Both the position numbers and the translations under genes were made by a program. From Desulfobulbaceae bacterium (lineage in GTDB: Bacteria > Desulfobacterota > Desulfobulbia > Desulfobulbales > SURF-16): DNA of 64,000 bases. The notes beneath the pieces were generated by a model. The model ran no database searches. It saw only the letters and a program-made list of their open reading frames with translations, and was not told where the DNA came from. This document shows, piece after piece, positions 16,551-26,300 of this stretch (position 1 is the first letter of the stretch; every line of letters begins with the position of its first letter). The DNA is taken from assembly GCA_020444175.1 (NCBI GenBank), contig JAHLLM010000017.1, positions 1 to 64,000 on the forward strand, written 5' to 3'.

Positions 16551-17197
16551 CGGATATTAACGAAATGCGATTTGATCTTCAGGTTATTTCATCCTGGATA
16601 AAACCGGACAGCAAAGTGCTTGATCTTGGCTGCGGACAGGGAGATCTGCTTTCTTATCTCCAGGTCCACAAGAATGTGCGTGGAGTCGGCATTGAACTTG
16701 ATGAGGAAAAGGCGGCATTCTGTATTGCCAGGGGGCTTTCCGTGCTTCAGGGTAATTTCATGGAGGAGGTAGATGATTACGGACCGGGCCACTTTGATTA
16801 TATCATCCTCAGCCAGACCCTGCAGCAGGTCTATGAGCCGGAACAGCTCATATTAAGTCTTCTTGAAATAGGCAGGAAAGTCATTGTCAGCTTTCCGAAT
16901 TTCAGCCACTGGTGGGTCAGAACACAGCTTCTTCTGACCGGTGTTGCCCCAAAAAACACACAGTTGCCCTATGAATGGTATAACTCGCCGAACATCAGGG
17001 TCATAACCCTGAAGGATTTCAGGAAATTCATCAAAAAAATAAAAGCCGTGATCCTCAAGGAAGTGGCAATCAACACCCATCATCATGAAATAAAAGGCAA
17101 TATCATCAATTACCTTCCCGACTGGCGGGCAACCTATGGGATATTTCTCATTACCGGCGGGTCAGGGAAAGGGACGAAAAACAAAGATTCAATCTGA
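16547..17197 (+). CDS. metW: MetW, methyltransferase-fold partner of MetX
   Basis: A 216-residue protein with an S-adenosylmethionine-binding fold: VLDLGCGQGDLL, a post-I Asp/Glu in GIELDEE, and the MetW signature ILSQTLQQVYEP and FPNFSHWW. It overlaps the metX stop by four bases. MetW proteins are required for full MetX function in several bacteria. The last 15 residues are a Lys/Gly-rich tail. Confidence 0.93.
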   Translation: MTDINEMRFDLQVISSWIKPDSKVLDLGCGQGDLLSYLQVHKNVRGVGIELDEEKAAFCIARGLSVLQGNFMEEVDDYGPGHFDYIILSQTLQQVYEPEQLILSLLEIGRKVIVSFPNFSHWWVRTQLLLTGVAPKNTQLPYEWYNSPNIRVITLKDFRKFIKKIKAVILKEVAINTHHHEIKGNIINYLPDWRATYGIFLITGGSGKGTKNKDSI

Positions 17198-17281
17198 AAG
17201 AAGTCCCCGTCCTCTGCTCCCACCTTATTTTTGGTCTGCGGTTTACGTGGCCTGACATATCCAGAACCACGCTTCATCAGC

Positions 17282-17506
17282 TTACTTGTCGGTGCCACCT
17301 GCACCAGGCTTCTTGGCTCCTCAGCCGCTGCTGCCTCCTCAGCTGGTCACATGCTCCATTGGTTCACTGCCCTGGGTGGGATGCTGCACCCCAGAAGCTC
17401 CGTTGGTCTCTGTCATCGAGCATGCCGTTGTTCCCATTCCGACACCGGCAAGCAGGCTGACGATACTCAAACCGGACAACACTTTCTTGAGATCATTCGT
17501 GTTCAT
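17282..17506 (-). CDS. Small SbtA-like selenopeptide precursor with two in-frame UGA (Sec) codons
   Basis: A 74-residue peptide if UGA at 17339-17341 and 17321-17323 are read as selenocysteine (U). AAGGAGGTG lies 5 nt before the ATG at 17506. The N-terminus MNTNDLKKVLSGLSIVSLLA, then GTTAC, looks like a leader or lipoprotein-type segment; the core reads TS-U-GGSSG-U-GAKKPGAGGTDK and ends at TAA (17282-17284). Reading stays in frame and Gly/Ser/Lys-rich across both UGAs. This closely resembles the selenobiotic/SbtA radical-SAM-modified peptide precursors of Deltaproteobacteria. A SECIS-like hairpin follows the second UGA. No maturase is in the window. The S8 protease gene lies upstream on the same strand. 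Without Sec insertion it would be a 55-residue peptide. Confidence 0.78.
17291..17305 (-). promoter_or_regulatory. Bacterial SECIS-like hairpin
   Basis: The mRNA GGUGC-AGGUG-GCACC forms a 5-bp GC stem with loop AGGUG, 15 nt after the second UGA. Loop and stem resemble the E. coli fdhF SECIS tip (AGGUCU loop). A weaker CAGC/GCUG hairpin (17322-17333) follows the first UGA. Confidence 0.6.
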
Positions 17507-17610
17507 TTTTTCACCTCCTTTCATTTCATTTTGTGATTACCTCTGAAACTCAGCCAGTTTTGCAGCAGGGACTGTAATGCATTAATAATTCAAAAAAAAT
17601 GCTGTCTGCA

Positions 17611-17646
17611 TATAAGTCATTCCCGCGAAAGCGGGAATGACTTATA
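17611..17646. repeat. Perfect 16-bp-arm hairpin, REP-like or terminator
   Basis: TATAAGTCATTCCCGC, loop GAAA, then the exact complement. It lies 118 bp past the stop of the S8 protease gene and upstream of the selenopeptide gene. The core GTCATTCCCGC recurs at 49677-49687, so it is probably a dispersed palindromic repeat that may also terminate the protease transcript. Confidence 0.7.
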
Positions 17647-17763
17647 TAAAGGCTGAAGATGAATGGTAATCATATTCCATTTTGTATTTCAATGATAGAC
17701 AGGAAATGATCCTAACTTCAACCGAAATTGAGGTTCAAGCATTTTCACACGGTTTACTCCTGC

Positions 17764-20700
17764 TTAAAACCGCACACGTAATCCCCAGGCGTTGAGTTTG
17801 CCCACATCACGGCCTGCATTATCAGAAACATTCAGCGTCCAGCCCCCTGCACCCGGCCCGGAGTTGAATGCATCCAAACCAGGCAGGACCTGGCGATCAA
17901 AAATTGCTATCAGATTATCCCTGCTTCCTCCGATGCGTTCATGGATAGGCACGGTGACACCGGCCGGGCTGGTCAGAGACACCTGCAAATCGCCAATCCA
18001 CGTGTGCGTGATGTCTACCCAGACCTCAAGCTCTCTTACCGCACCTGTTCCGACAACCTCCAAACTGTCGGAAATGCCGGCGGAATCATTATCCGGAATC
18101 ATCAGTGCAGGCTCAGCCTCCACCTCAACCCAGGCACTTGATTCGACAATGATCTCCACGGCCCAACTGTTCAGCGTCCCCTTGTCAATGCGGGCCTGAT
18201 CCGACACGTCCAGCCGCCATTCTCCGGCAATGTCAAAACCTGTCAGCAATCCAAGATCCGGCGTTGTATGCACATCAAAACGTTTGCGAATATCATTGGC
18301 GCTCGCTCCCTGCCGCTGATGAAGCGTTACTTCCGTTCCATCAGGAGAGGTCAGGACAACGAGCAGATCGCCGATATAGGTGTGGCTTATATCCACATCA
18401 ACCGCCACACTTGATGCAATTCCCTGTTGCTCAACATTCACCACATCGCTGATACCAACACGGTCATTATCCGGGATTGCTTTATTCGGGTGACTTTCCA
18501 CCCTGATCATGCTGCTCTCCGGGGTTTCACCCTGTGCCCCGATAATCACCAGGGCAAAATCCTGAACAGACTGCGGAATGCTGGAGGCGACAACTTCGAT
18601 TTTCCAGGAGCCGGGGGGAGGAACATGAACCTCAATGACTTCAACATTATTCATGGCGTCCATCTGCAAACCGCCTCCCATGGCGGGATTCCCCACATAG
18701 CGTTTGCCGTCAGGCCCTGTAAGAATAAGATTGAGGTTGTTAATCAATCCCTCTCCGGGATAGTCACTATATGCCATGACCAGGCGCAAAGGCACATCAT
18801 CGGAATGAATTGTAAGTTCCCGTGACCACACTTCGCCGGTCTCAAGACCTTTATCGTTATCTATGAATTCAACCCGGGCCGGATCAGCGGGAGCAAGTAC
18901 GGCTTCCAGGTTAACGCGCCCAAATCCCTGCTCGTTATCAGCCAAAGTCCCGCTCTCATCGGTTCCGGGCAGACGCCTTGCCCCGGCAACCAGAGCTGCT
19001 TTAATCAAGGCCGCAGAGGGTTTTGAAATTCCCGCGTCCCTTCGCAGATACTGACGCACCAGGGCAGCGGCACCGGCGGCCAGAGGGGTGGCCATACTTG
19101 TGCCGCCCATGTGAAAATACTTACGGGATGCAGGAAAAGCCGCCCAGGCGTTGTTATTGCCGGCAATCATCGTTGAGCGAGTGGAAAGCACAAAGGTTCC
19201 CGGAGCAACAACATCAGGTCGGATGCGTCCATCTTCGGTTGGGCCGCGACTGCTGAATGCCACTACCTGTTCAGGATTATCCGCCATTGGATCATTACGA
19301 AACGGAGCCACGGGATAATCCGTGGGCCACCATCCGCCATAGCGGTGATGGTTAAAGGAAGTTCGATCATTTTCACATGCTCCGACGCAAATACAGTTTT
19401 TTGCAGTTGCCGGGGAAGTGACGCTCATGGGATTGATCCTGCCGTTACCATCGTTGTCAGAACCATCGTTCCCCGCGGCCACCAGAACACAAAAATCCTT
19501 GTGCTCCCAGACAAAACGATCCAGTTGCCGGCTCTGGGCATCATAGACGCCGGGCTCTCCTCCGCCCCAGGAATTGGAGTGGATACGCGCCTTCTTTTGG
19601 TAGGCATCAGCAAACAGGGTCTGTATGTCGCCCGGGATACCGGCAAGCAGATAGCGGCCGATGGAATTATAGTACTCCGGATTCTTCCATTCCATTGCCT
19701 GCTCCACGGCCTGCAGAACGAGTTTTGCCTTATGGGCCAGACCGCGTATGGGAGCCTCGATTCCACTTAAACCTTCGCTGGCCATACCACTGCCAAGCAC
19801 GGAGCCGGTCACGTGTGTTCCATGCCCGCTGTCATAGTCTCCGGGACCGTCATCCCCGCCGGGATTATTGATAAAAGGAGTGTAATAATTTTTAATGGGA
19901 TAGCTCATGATTGCCGCTATGCGGCCTTTGAAATCAGGATGAATGGACGAAGGGTCTCCGGTATCAAGCCCGGTATCACAAACCGCAACCACCTCCCCGG
20001 CGCCATCCAGTCCCAGGCCATCGCTGCTCAAAACCTTTTGTGCCCCCATGAGGCGCGGGGCGATATCGTTGCTGGTCCGCTTCAGACTATGCTCACGAAT
20101 ACTTTTCACGCCATGCACTGCGGACAGCTCACGGATACTTTTTGCAACCCCGCCGCTTTTCACAAGTTTCAAAATCATAAAACAGGCCGCTTCGTCCCTT
20201 TCCAGTACCTCAAAGCCTAGGCCTTCCACTTCAGACACAGCGGCCTTCAAGGTATCGACATCGAAAAACTCTGCAACATAAAGTCCGGGAAGAACCCGGC
20301 TGCGCGGAAGCTCGGCGCCGGTGTCCGTTGCTTTCCTTTTTGCATATTTCAAGACCGCGGGTGATACACGGTCACTGTGACTCAGATGTCCTGTCCAGCG
20401 GATAAAAGGGAGGGCAGCAATCGTAGCCAATGTCGAGTCATCGGCCTGTACCACGTAGCTGAACCCCGAGTAAGGAGACTGCAGCTTGCCACCGGCCTTT
20501 TCCACCTTGCTCAACCATCCTTTTTTTATCGGCCCGACAAACTGGACCAGGTAATGGTGAGCTGCCTGGGAGAGTCGTTTAACTCCCTTATAATCAGGAT
20601 GACTTCGGGTTTTGCCCTTGTGATCGATGCGCGGCGTGTCGGTATCGATAGTCCTTTGGCCTGCCCGTATCCGATATTGATCGGTGATGTCTTCCACTGG

Positions 20701-20841
20701 AAATTCTGCGGCAATGCCCTCAACATCTTGCTCCGGCATCCTAGCCAAAAGGAACCCTGTGTATCTCTCAACAACCGAAAGCTTTCCGGCAAGACGATCC
20801 TGATCCGCTCCTGTAACAAAAATCTTCAGCATGCGATCCAT
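17764..20841 (-). CDS. Subtilisin-like (S8) serine protease with two P-domains
   Basis: A 1025-residue protein. The catalytic triad is visible: Asp289 (CDTGLD), His340 (SGHGTHVTG) and Ser582 (GGTSMATP), with the oxyanion Asn in AAGNDG. Residues 1-270 look like propeptide-type domains. Two tandem P/proprotein-convertase beta domains end the protein, each with IPDNDxxGISD, a xHTxIGDL motif, and WxLxVSD. GGAGA precedes the ATG. There is no obvious N-terminal signal peptide (MDRMLKIFVTGADQD), odd for a protease of this type, so it may be cytoplasmic or exported by another route. It is the next gene upstream of the selenopeptide on the same strand, raising the possibility that it processes that peptide (speculative). 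Confidence 0.93.
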   Translation of the reverse strand: MDRMLKIFVTGADQDRLAGKLSVVERYTGFLLARMPEQDVEGIAAEFPVEDITDQYRIRAGQRTIDTDTPRIDHKGKTRSHPDYKGVKRLSQAAHHYLVQFVGPIKKGWLSKVEKAGGKLQSPYSGFSYVVQADDSTLATIAALPFIRWTGHLSHSDRVSPAVLKYAKRKATDTGAELPRSRVLPGLYVAEFFDVDTLKAAVSEVEGLGFEVLERDEAACFMILKLVKSGGVAKSIRELSAVHGVKSIREHSLKRTSNDIAPRLMGAQKVLSSDGLGLDGAGEVVAVCDTGLDTGDPSSIHPDFKGRIAAIMSYPIKNYYTPFINNPGGDDGPGDYDSGHGTHVTGSVLGSGMASEGLSGIEAPIRGLAHKAKLVLQAVEQAMEWKNPEYYNSIGRYLLAGIPGDIQTLFADAYQKKARIHSNSWGGGEPGVYDAQSRQLDRFVWEHKDFCVLVAAGNDGSDNDGNGRINPMSVTSPATAKNCICVGACENDRTSFNHHRYGGWWPTDYPVAPFRNDPMADNPEQVVAFSSRGPTEDGRIRPDVVAPGTFVLSTRSTMIAGNNNAWAAFPASRKYFHMGGTSMATPLAAGAAALVRQYLRRDAGISKPSAALIKAALVAGARRLPGTDESGTLADNEQGFGRVNLEAVLAPADPARVEFIDNDKGLETGEVWSRELTIHSDDVPLRLVMAYSDYPGEGLINNLNLILTGPDGKRYVGNPAMGGGLQMDAMNNVEVIEVHVPPPGSWKIEVVASSIPQSVQDFALVIIGAQGETPESSMIRVESHPNKAIPDNDRVGISDVVNVEQQGIASSVAVDVDISHTYIGDLLVVLTSPDGTEVTLHQRQGASANDIRKRFDVHTTPDLGLLTGFDIAGEWRLDVSDQARIDKGTLNSWAVEIIVESSAWVEVEAEPALMIPDNDSAGISDSLEVVGTGAVRELEVWVDITHTWIGDLQVSLTSPAGVTVPIHERIGGSRDNLIAIFDRQVLPGLDAFNSGPGAGGWTLNVSDNAGRDVGKLNAWGLRVRF

Positions 20842-21302
20842 GGTCTCTCCTTTTTTGATTGAAATTTGACGGTCTCTTATTTATGCATTTTACATTCTAC
20901 TCCATCAAATTGTCACTTCGGAAGGTTGCACTTCAATATTTTCTGTCATGATCAATAGATACAACAGGCATGTTACATGACGCGCAAGTGGTCTTTTGAA
21001 AGATAAAATTGAGAACCGCAATGAATATCCGGCAAGGAAAAATCCGGAACAGCTCCCGGAACGCAGCAATGATTTAGTCTTATGCACATCACACTATAAC
21101 ATGCCGGAATTAAAGCAAATAGAAAATTACACCGCCAAGAATCCTATCAAACAAGTTATTGACAAAAATTCCCTCTCTACATATAACAAACAAAATATGT
21201 TTAGATCACGCAGAGATTTTCCAACACATATAATGTGTGTGAACATGAGCATGCATGTATATTTTCCATATGTGCCCTCAATATCGCAATAAAAGGTGCA
21301 TT
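20842..21302. other. Gene-free spacer
   Basis: AT-rich region between the divergent protease and lipoprotein genes. I see no ORF with a ribosome site, no strong hairpin and no clear promoter. Confidence 0.4.
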
Positions 21303-21710
21303 ATGAAATACGCTACTTTTTTTATGGCATTCATTTCATGTGTTTTACTTGTGTCATGTGCATCACTCGACACTTCATCAAATGAACCTTATAAACGCGT
21401 TTGCCAATCGTGGATGGGACACAATATTAACGAATTAATTAGATCTTGGGGCTATCCGCAGAGAAAGGATAGTATGCCGAACGGAAATACCTTATACACA
21501 TATGACAAACGGTCTGTTGAACAAACACCAGTAGTAACATCGCCTGGGGTAACAACTTATAACAAAGCTTACGGTACTGTTTACAAATACCAATCGCCAG
21601 GCATTACCACTGGTGGCGATATTGTCACTTACTATTGTATTACAAGCTTTGAAGTTGATGGAAATGGCAAAATCGTATTTTGGCGTTTTGAGGGTAATAG
21701 TTGTCGTTAA
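21303..21710 (+). CDS. Small outer-membrane-type lipoprotein
   Basis: A 135-residue protein with a lipoprotein signal (hydrophobic segment then LVSCAS, lipid Cys about 18). The start is the ATG at 21303 with AAAGGTG upstream; earlier in-frame ATGs would spoil the signal. The mature part has the CQSWMGHNINELIRSWGYP motif seen in many small lipoproteins that carry a W-G-x-P turn, and three later Cys. Function unknown. The stop is followed immediately by the GGGGTCA repeats of the adjoining transposon element, so the element inserted right at the gene end. Confidence 0.7.
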   Translation: MKYATFFMAFISCVLLVSCASLDTSSNEPYKRVCQSWMGHNINELIRSWGYPQRKDSMPNGNTLYTYDKRSVEQTPVVTSPGVTTYNKAYGTVYKYQSPGITTGGDIVTYYCITSFEVDGNGKIVFWRFEGNSCR

Positions 21711-21739
21711 AGGGGTCAAAAAAGGGGTCAAAAAAGGGG

Positions 21740-22072
21740 TCAAATCTTTGCTTGACTCTTGTTCAGTATTGATCGTAGCTTTTCAACTCTTTTTTTCAGC
21801 TTTTTGTCCTGAGAAATCATCTGTTCCGTTCTCATTACAATACTGCTGACAGAACTATACTTCTCTAAACCGAACTCAATGCCGATTTCCGCTAATTTTA
21901 AGCCGCTATGTTTTCTGGCAAGATATATTGAAAGATTCCTCGGCTCATTAACCTGCCCTCTTTTGCTCAACTCCAGATCCTTTTTATTAATCTTGTAAAA
22001 TTGACACACAGCATCTTTTATATCCGCGATTGTCGGTGCTAATCGACGGGATTCCGGTATCTCGCCATTCAC
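21740..22072 (-). pseudogene. Duplicated 3' fragment of the transposase (DnaA-C-like domain)
   Basis: Encodes about 110 residues almost identical to the last 110 of the full transposase (differences include VYKVNKKNLE versus FYKINKKDLE). The first codon is a GTG made at the duplication junction, with no ribosome site. The duplication offset is 340 bp. It lacks the catalytic domain and is most likely non-functional, unless a stand-alone DNA-binding fragment is made. Confidence 0.75.
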
Positions 22073-22079
22073 AAAGGGG

Positions 22080-23060
22080 TCAAATCTTTGCTTGACTCTT
22101 GTTCAGTATTGATCGTAGCTTTTCAACTCTTTTTTTCAGCTTTTTGTCCTGAGAAATCATCTGTTCCGTTCTCATTACAATACTGCTGACAGAACTATAC
22201 TTCTCTAAACCGAACTCAATGCCGATTTCCGCTAATTTTAAGCCGCTATGTTTTCTGGCAAGATATATTGAAAGATTCCTCGGCTCATTAAACTGCCCTC
22301 TTTTGCTCAACTCCAGATTCTTTTTATTAACCTTGTAAACTTGACACACAGCATCTTTTATATCGGCGATTGTCGGTGCTAATCGACGGGATTCCGGTAT
22401 CTCGCCATTCTGTTTTAATTGATAGAATTTTCCTTTTATCCATTCAATGAAATCAGATGATCCGAAAATAGACGCGAGATTCTTCTTGCTAAAAAAGTCC
22501 GTAACTTCTATCGAATCAGTTTTATTTACAAATTCGACATAGGCCTTTTTTGCTTTACCGGGTTGATCGGCAAACATTCCAAGTAAAAACCGTTTGTGTA
22601 GCCATTCCCATTTCTTTGCATTGGATAGATAGCCCTGATGGCTGGTCCAAGGGTAATCCTTTATTGATTTGCAAATTTTCGCCCGGACCGGATTCCGGTG
22701 AATATAACGTAATAACTCAAGGAGATAACGGTCTTCCTCGACCAGGATGCTTTTAAAACGCCCTCGAAAGAGTTGTCCGTCTATTTTATGACGCCTGTTG
22801 AAACGCTGAGTGTAGACTCCGTTGATCTGACGCATGGCGCGGGAAAGATTCCCGAATGGGGTTTGCACGAGAAAGTGGTAATGGTTTGACATGAGGCAAT
22901 AGGCTGCAACCCTGAGATCAAAGACCTCGGATGCCTCTTGGAGAGTAACCAGATAAGATTCAAAATCTTTCTTGTCCGAGAAAATATTTTCTCCCCGCCT
23001 GCCACGGTTCATCACATGATACCAGGCAGCGGGGTATTCGATTCGTAACGGTCTTGCCAT
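22080..23060 (-). CDS. REP-associated tyrosine (Y1/IS200-like) transposase with DnaA-like C-terminus
   Basis: A 326-residue HUH single-strand transposase: MARPLRIEYPAAWYHVMNRG, the HUH pair in SNHYHFLVQTP, and the C-terminal part of the core with catalytic Tyr in the FNRRHKIDGQLFRGRFK region and beyond. Residues about 230-326 form a helical domain resembling the DNA-binding C-terminus of DnaA (SIYLARKHSGLKLAEIG). The stop codon lies inside the left terminal repeat, so the repeat also encodes the final residues. It is probably domesticated or slow-moving, like other RAYTs. Confidence 0.9.
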   Translation of the reverse strand: MARPLRIEYPAAWYHVMNRGRRGENIFSDKKDFESYLVTLQEASEVFDLRVAAYCLMSNHYHFLVQTPFGNLSRAMRQINGVYTQRFNRRHKIDGQLFRGRFKSILVEEDRYLLELLRYIHRNPVRAKICKSIKDYPWTSHQGYLSNAKKWEWLHKRFLLGMFADQPGKAKKAYVEFVNKTDSIEVTDFFSKKNLASIFGSSDFIEWIKGKFYQLKQNGEIPESRRLAPTIADIKDAVCQVYKVNKKNLELSKRGQFNEPRNLSIYLARKHSGLKLAEIGIEFGLEKYSSVSSIVMRTEQMISQDKKLKKRVEKLRSILNKSQAKI

Positions 23061-23353
23061 GAACTGAAAGTATCAAACCAAGCAGAAAGAGTCAAGCAAA
23101 GACTTGACCCCATCCCTTGACCCCATCCCAAAGCAACTTTTCAACTTTCCGGAAAGAATGTCCGTAAAAGAGGAATACAGCCTGGCGCTTTTTTGTTAGG
23201 TTCAGGGGAAAAACTTCTTAACTTACTAAAAATATTGCACTATCATTCTACCCTGACTAAAGGCGTAAATCTTGCATAATTTTAACATGTTATGTGCGCG
23301 GATTCACAGGAGATATGGTGCTGAGGCATCCAATTCTTGACCAGGAGAAAAAA

Positions 23354-26300
23354 ATGATGATCTGGGGGAACGGGAGACGACAGGAAAACCTTTTAACCAA
23401 CGTATTATTGTGTCTCTGTGCTTTGTTTGTGGTGTCAAGCGGCAAAGCATGGGCTGCGCCTCCCCAATTATGCATTACTTCCCCGGACGGCCTGCCTTAT
23501 TTCTATCCAGGAGAGACTATATCCATCGACTATTATTCAAGCGATTTCGGTACCGATCCGGACCACGCCTCCATTGATTGGCTGGCCTTTTATTATCAAT
23601 GGGAAGGGGAATCGACACTAAACTATATTACTTCAGAAACTATACTTTTAAGCGGGGGGACAAAGAGCCTTACTGCACCAGCCACTGCCGGCCTGCGCCG
23701 CCTGAAAATTATTGCCCGTTACGAATATGACGGCGGAGGATTCGCCTCCGAGGCGGAAAGCGGTCTGGTCAGGATTGTACCGGCGGGAGATTCAGCCCTG
23801 TGGCTGAGCTACCCGAATCCTCCCGCCGCCTCTGATACATGCCGGGACCCCCTGGTGCTGGCAGGCGGTTCTTTCTATGTGATTGGCTGGAATATAGAAT
23901 GTGCCGGGCTGGGAAGCGAAACCCGACTCAAAATATATTATAGTCCCGATGGAGGTTCCTATTCACTTATTGCTACGGATGATGACCCCTGCTCCGGAGC
24001 CCCAATTGCCCCATGGACCGTGCCCAGTGTTACCACAAGCAATGCCTATATCAGGCTTGACTGGGAGTATGATACCGGATCACATATCAGCAGTTCCACC
24101 AACCTTTATCCCTTTTCCATTACCAGCGAACCGGTGAATGAGCCTCCTGTCGCCATCCTGGAGGATGACAAGACCGCCCTGAGTGGTGAGCGGGTATCCA
24201 TGTATGGATGCGACAGTTACGATCCTGAAGATGATCCTCTCACCTATGAATGGACAAGGGTCGACCCTGTCCGTGCCTATTATCCGGTTGATCTCTATGC
24301 TTCAAACATCTGCAGCCGCAGGTTTACCGCACCATGTGTCAATTCCGAAATTACAATGACTTACAGGATGTCTGTTGATGACGGTTTTCATCTTCCGGCA
24401 ACGGACGAGATGAATATTATCGTGCAGCCGAGCCCTGATGATCCGGATGGAGACTGCGTGGACAGTTCCACTGATAATTGTCCAACAGTAGCAAACCCGG
24501 GACAGGAAGATGGTGATGGGGATGATGTCGGTGATCATTGCGACAACTGCTCGGATACCTGGAACGAGGATCAGGATAATTATGATGGTGACCGGTATGG
24601 TGATGAATGCGATCCCTGCCCGTATGATTTTGACAATGATGGAGACGGCGACGGTATCTGCGCAGATGCCGACAACTGTCCTGAAAAAAGCAATGCCGGA
24701 CAGGAAGACTTTGATGGTGATTTTGAGGGAGATGCCTGTGACTGCGACGACGGCTTCAAAGGACCATACGAGCAGGCTGCCGACTGCGGCTACGACTGCC
24801 CTGATCCCTGCTCGAGCAGTGCCTGTCAGCCTCTCATCATTAACGGTGACAGTTGGAATAAGATAGACGTTGTCATGATCCCTGCTGACGATTACTGGCA
24901 TACCTGGCCGGCCATGGCGAATCCATACTATTTTGCCGCACAGGATGCCATGGAGATGTATATCAACAGCTACCTTGCCGACCCTGTCATGGGGTCAGCG
25001 ACCAACAGAACCAAGTACAATCTCTGGTATACAACCGGAACAGTGGCAGATATCACTCATTCATACGCAGCAGGATATCGCTGGGATGAAGGTGATGCTA
25101 TGGAAGATTGTCCTGGCGGAGACATCGGCTTCATCCCCCATGTTATAACATGGCGCGACTACAGCAACAGCGGTATTTTTTCAGCAGCGGCCGGCAAGGC
25201 AGGTGTCATGCTCCATGAATCAGGCCACGCACTCTTTGATCTCGGCGACGAATATGATGATGAAGGCAGCGACTGCACCACCCATTACCATGAAGCAGAT
25301 CCCAGCAGTCAGTCTAACATCTGGCGAACCGACAACCGCTGTGAAGACCACTCCACTTTTCCTGACGCCGACTGCTATCGATTTACTGACTGCCAGTCAT
25401 ACTGGTATAAGGGGCAGTCAGATGCGGACCCAACCATAATGAACGGCAGCAACTGCCCTGGTTACGGTTATTCCATCTGCAAGTGGGGAGATGATGCGGT
25501 CCGCCAGGTCAATGATGTCCTGGGAGACTATAGTTCCGCTTTTACTCTTTCCGCAGCAACTGCGGCAATGTCAAGCGCAGAATCTTCTGCAACTTCCGAG
25601 GACAAGGCTTTGGTGGTCGGTTTCCAATACGATGGGACAGATCTTTCCGTCACCCGCATGAGAATCGTTAACGGCAGCACGCCGGAGAGAAAATTCAACC
25701 GTGACGGGATGAGGATGACCATAAAAGACGGCAGCGGCGCAATGCTCCACCAGTTTTCAATCTCTAATCCCCTTTATATGGATTTTGCCGACCCGGTTGG
25801 CGGAGGGCTTATGGAAAAAACTACATTTTCTGAGGTTTTCCCCTATTCTGCCCAGGCCAGTGTGCTGGAAGTTATGGATGTTCAGTCTGAAACGGTTCTT
25901 GGTGTGTTTGATGTAAGACCCTCCTTCCATGCCTACTGTGCCCAGAACATGGATGATTCAGATTGTCTATGTGAAGGTAATTATGACCAGGATGCAGACC
26001 AGGATGGCCAAGATCTCGTAACATTTGCCACGGCATATGAGAAAAAGGATTTCTGGGCTGATTTAAACCTGGATCAACTGGTCAATAGCGATGATATCAA
26101 ACTCTTTGCCTATGACTACGGCCGCGATGACTGCGGCGCTGTAGTTCCTGACTGTAATGATTTGAACACGTGTACCGAAGATTTTTACGAACCTGTAAGC
26201 GGCCAGTGTATCCACAGAGATGTTGTTTGTAACGACCTTAATTCCTGCACCACGGATGAATGCAATCCCCAGACTGGTGCATGTGTTTTCAGCCTCATAA

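Larger units (their letters stand above)
21712..23124 (-). mobile_element. RAYT/Y1-transposase element with inverted ends and internal duplication
   Basis: A 23-bp inverted repeat brackets the transposase: GGGGTCAAATCTTTGCTTGA... at 22076-22098, and its complement with one mismatch at 23089-23111. A third copy of the left repeat lies at 21736-21758. Extra GGGGTCA units (21712, 21724, 21736; complement at 23105 and 23118) sit outside both ends at 12-13 bp steps. About 340 bp (left end plus transposase 3' part) is tandemly duplicated at 21736-22072. Confidence 0.85.

Noticed and set aside
24302..24901. 199-codon antisense frame rich in Ile/Val
   Set aside because: A composition artefact of Asp/Gly-rich thrombospondin repeats read backwards.
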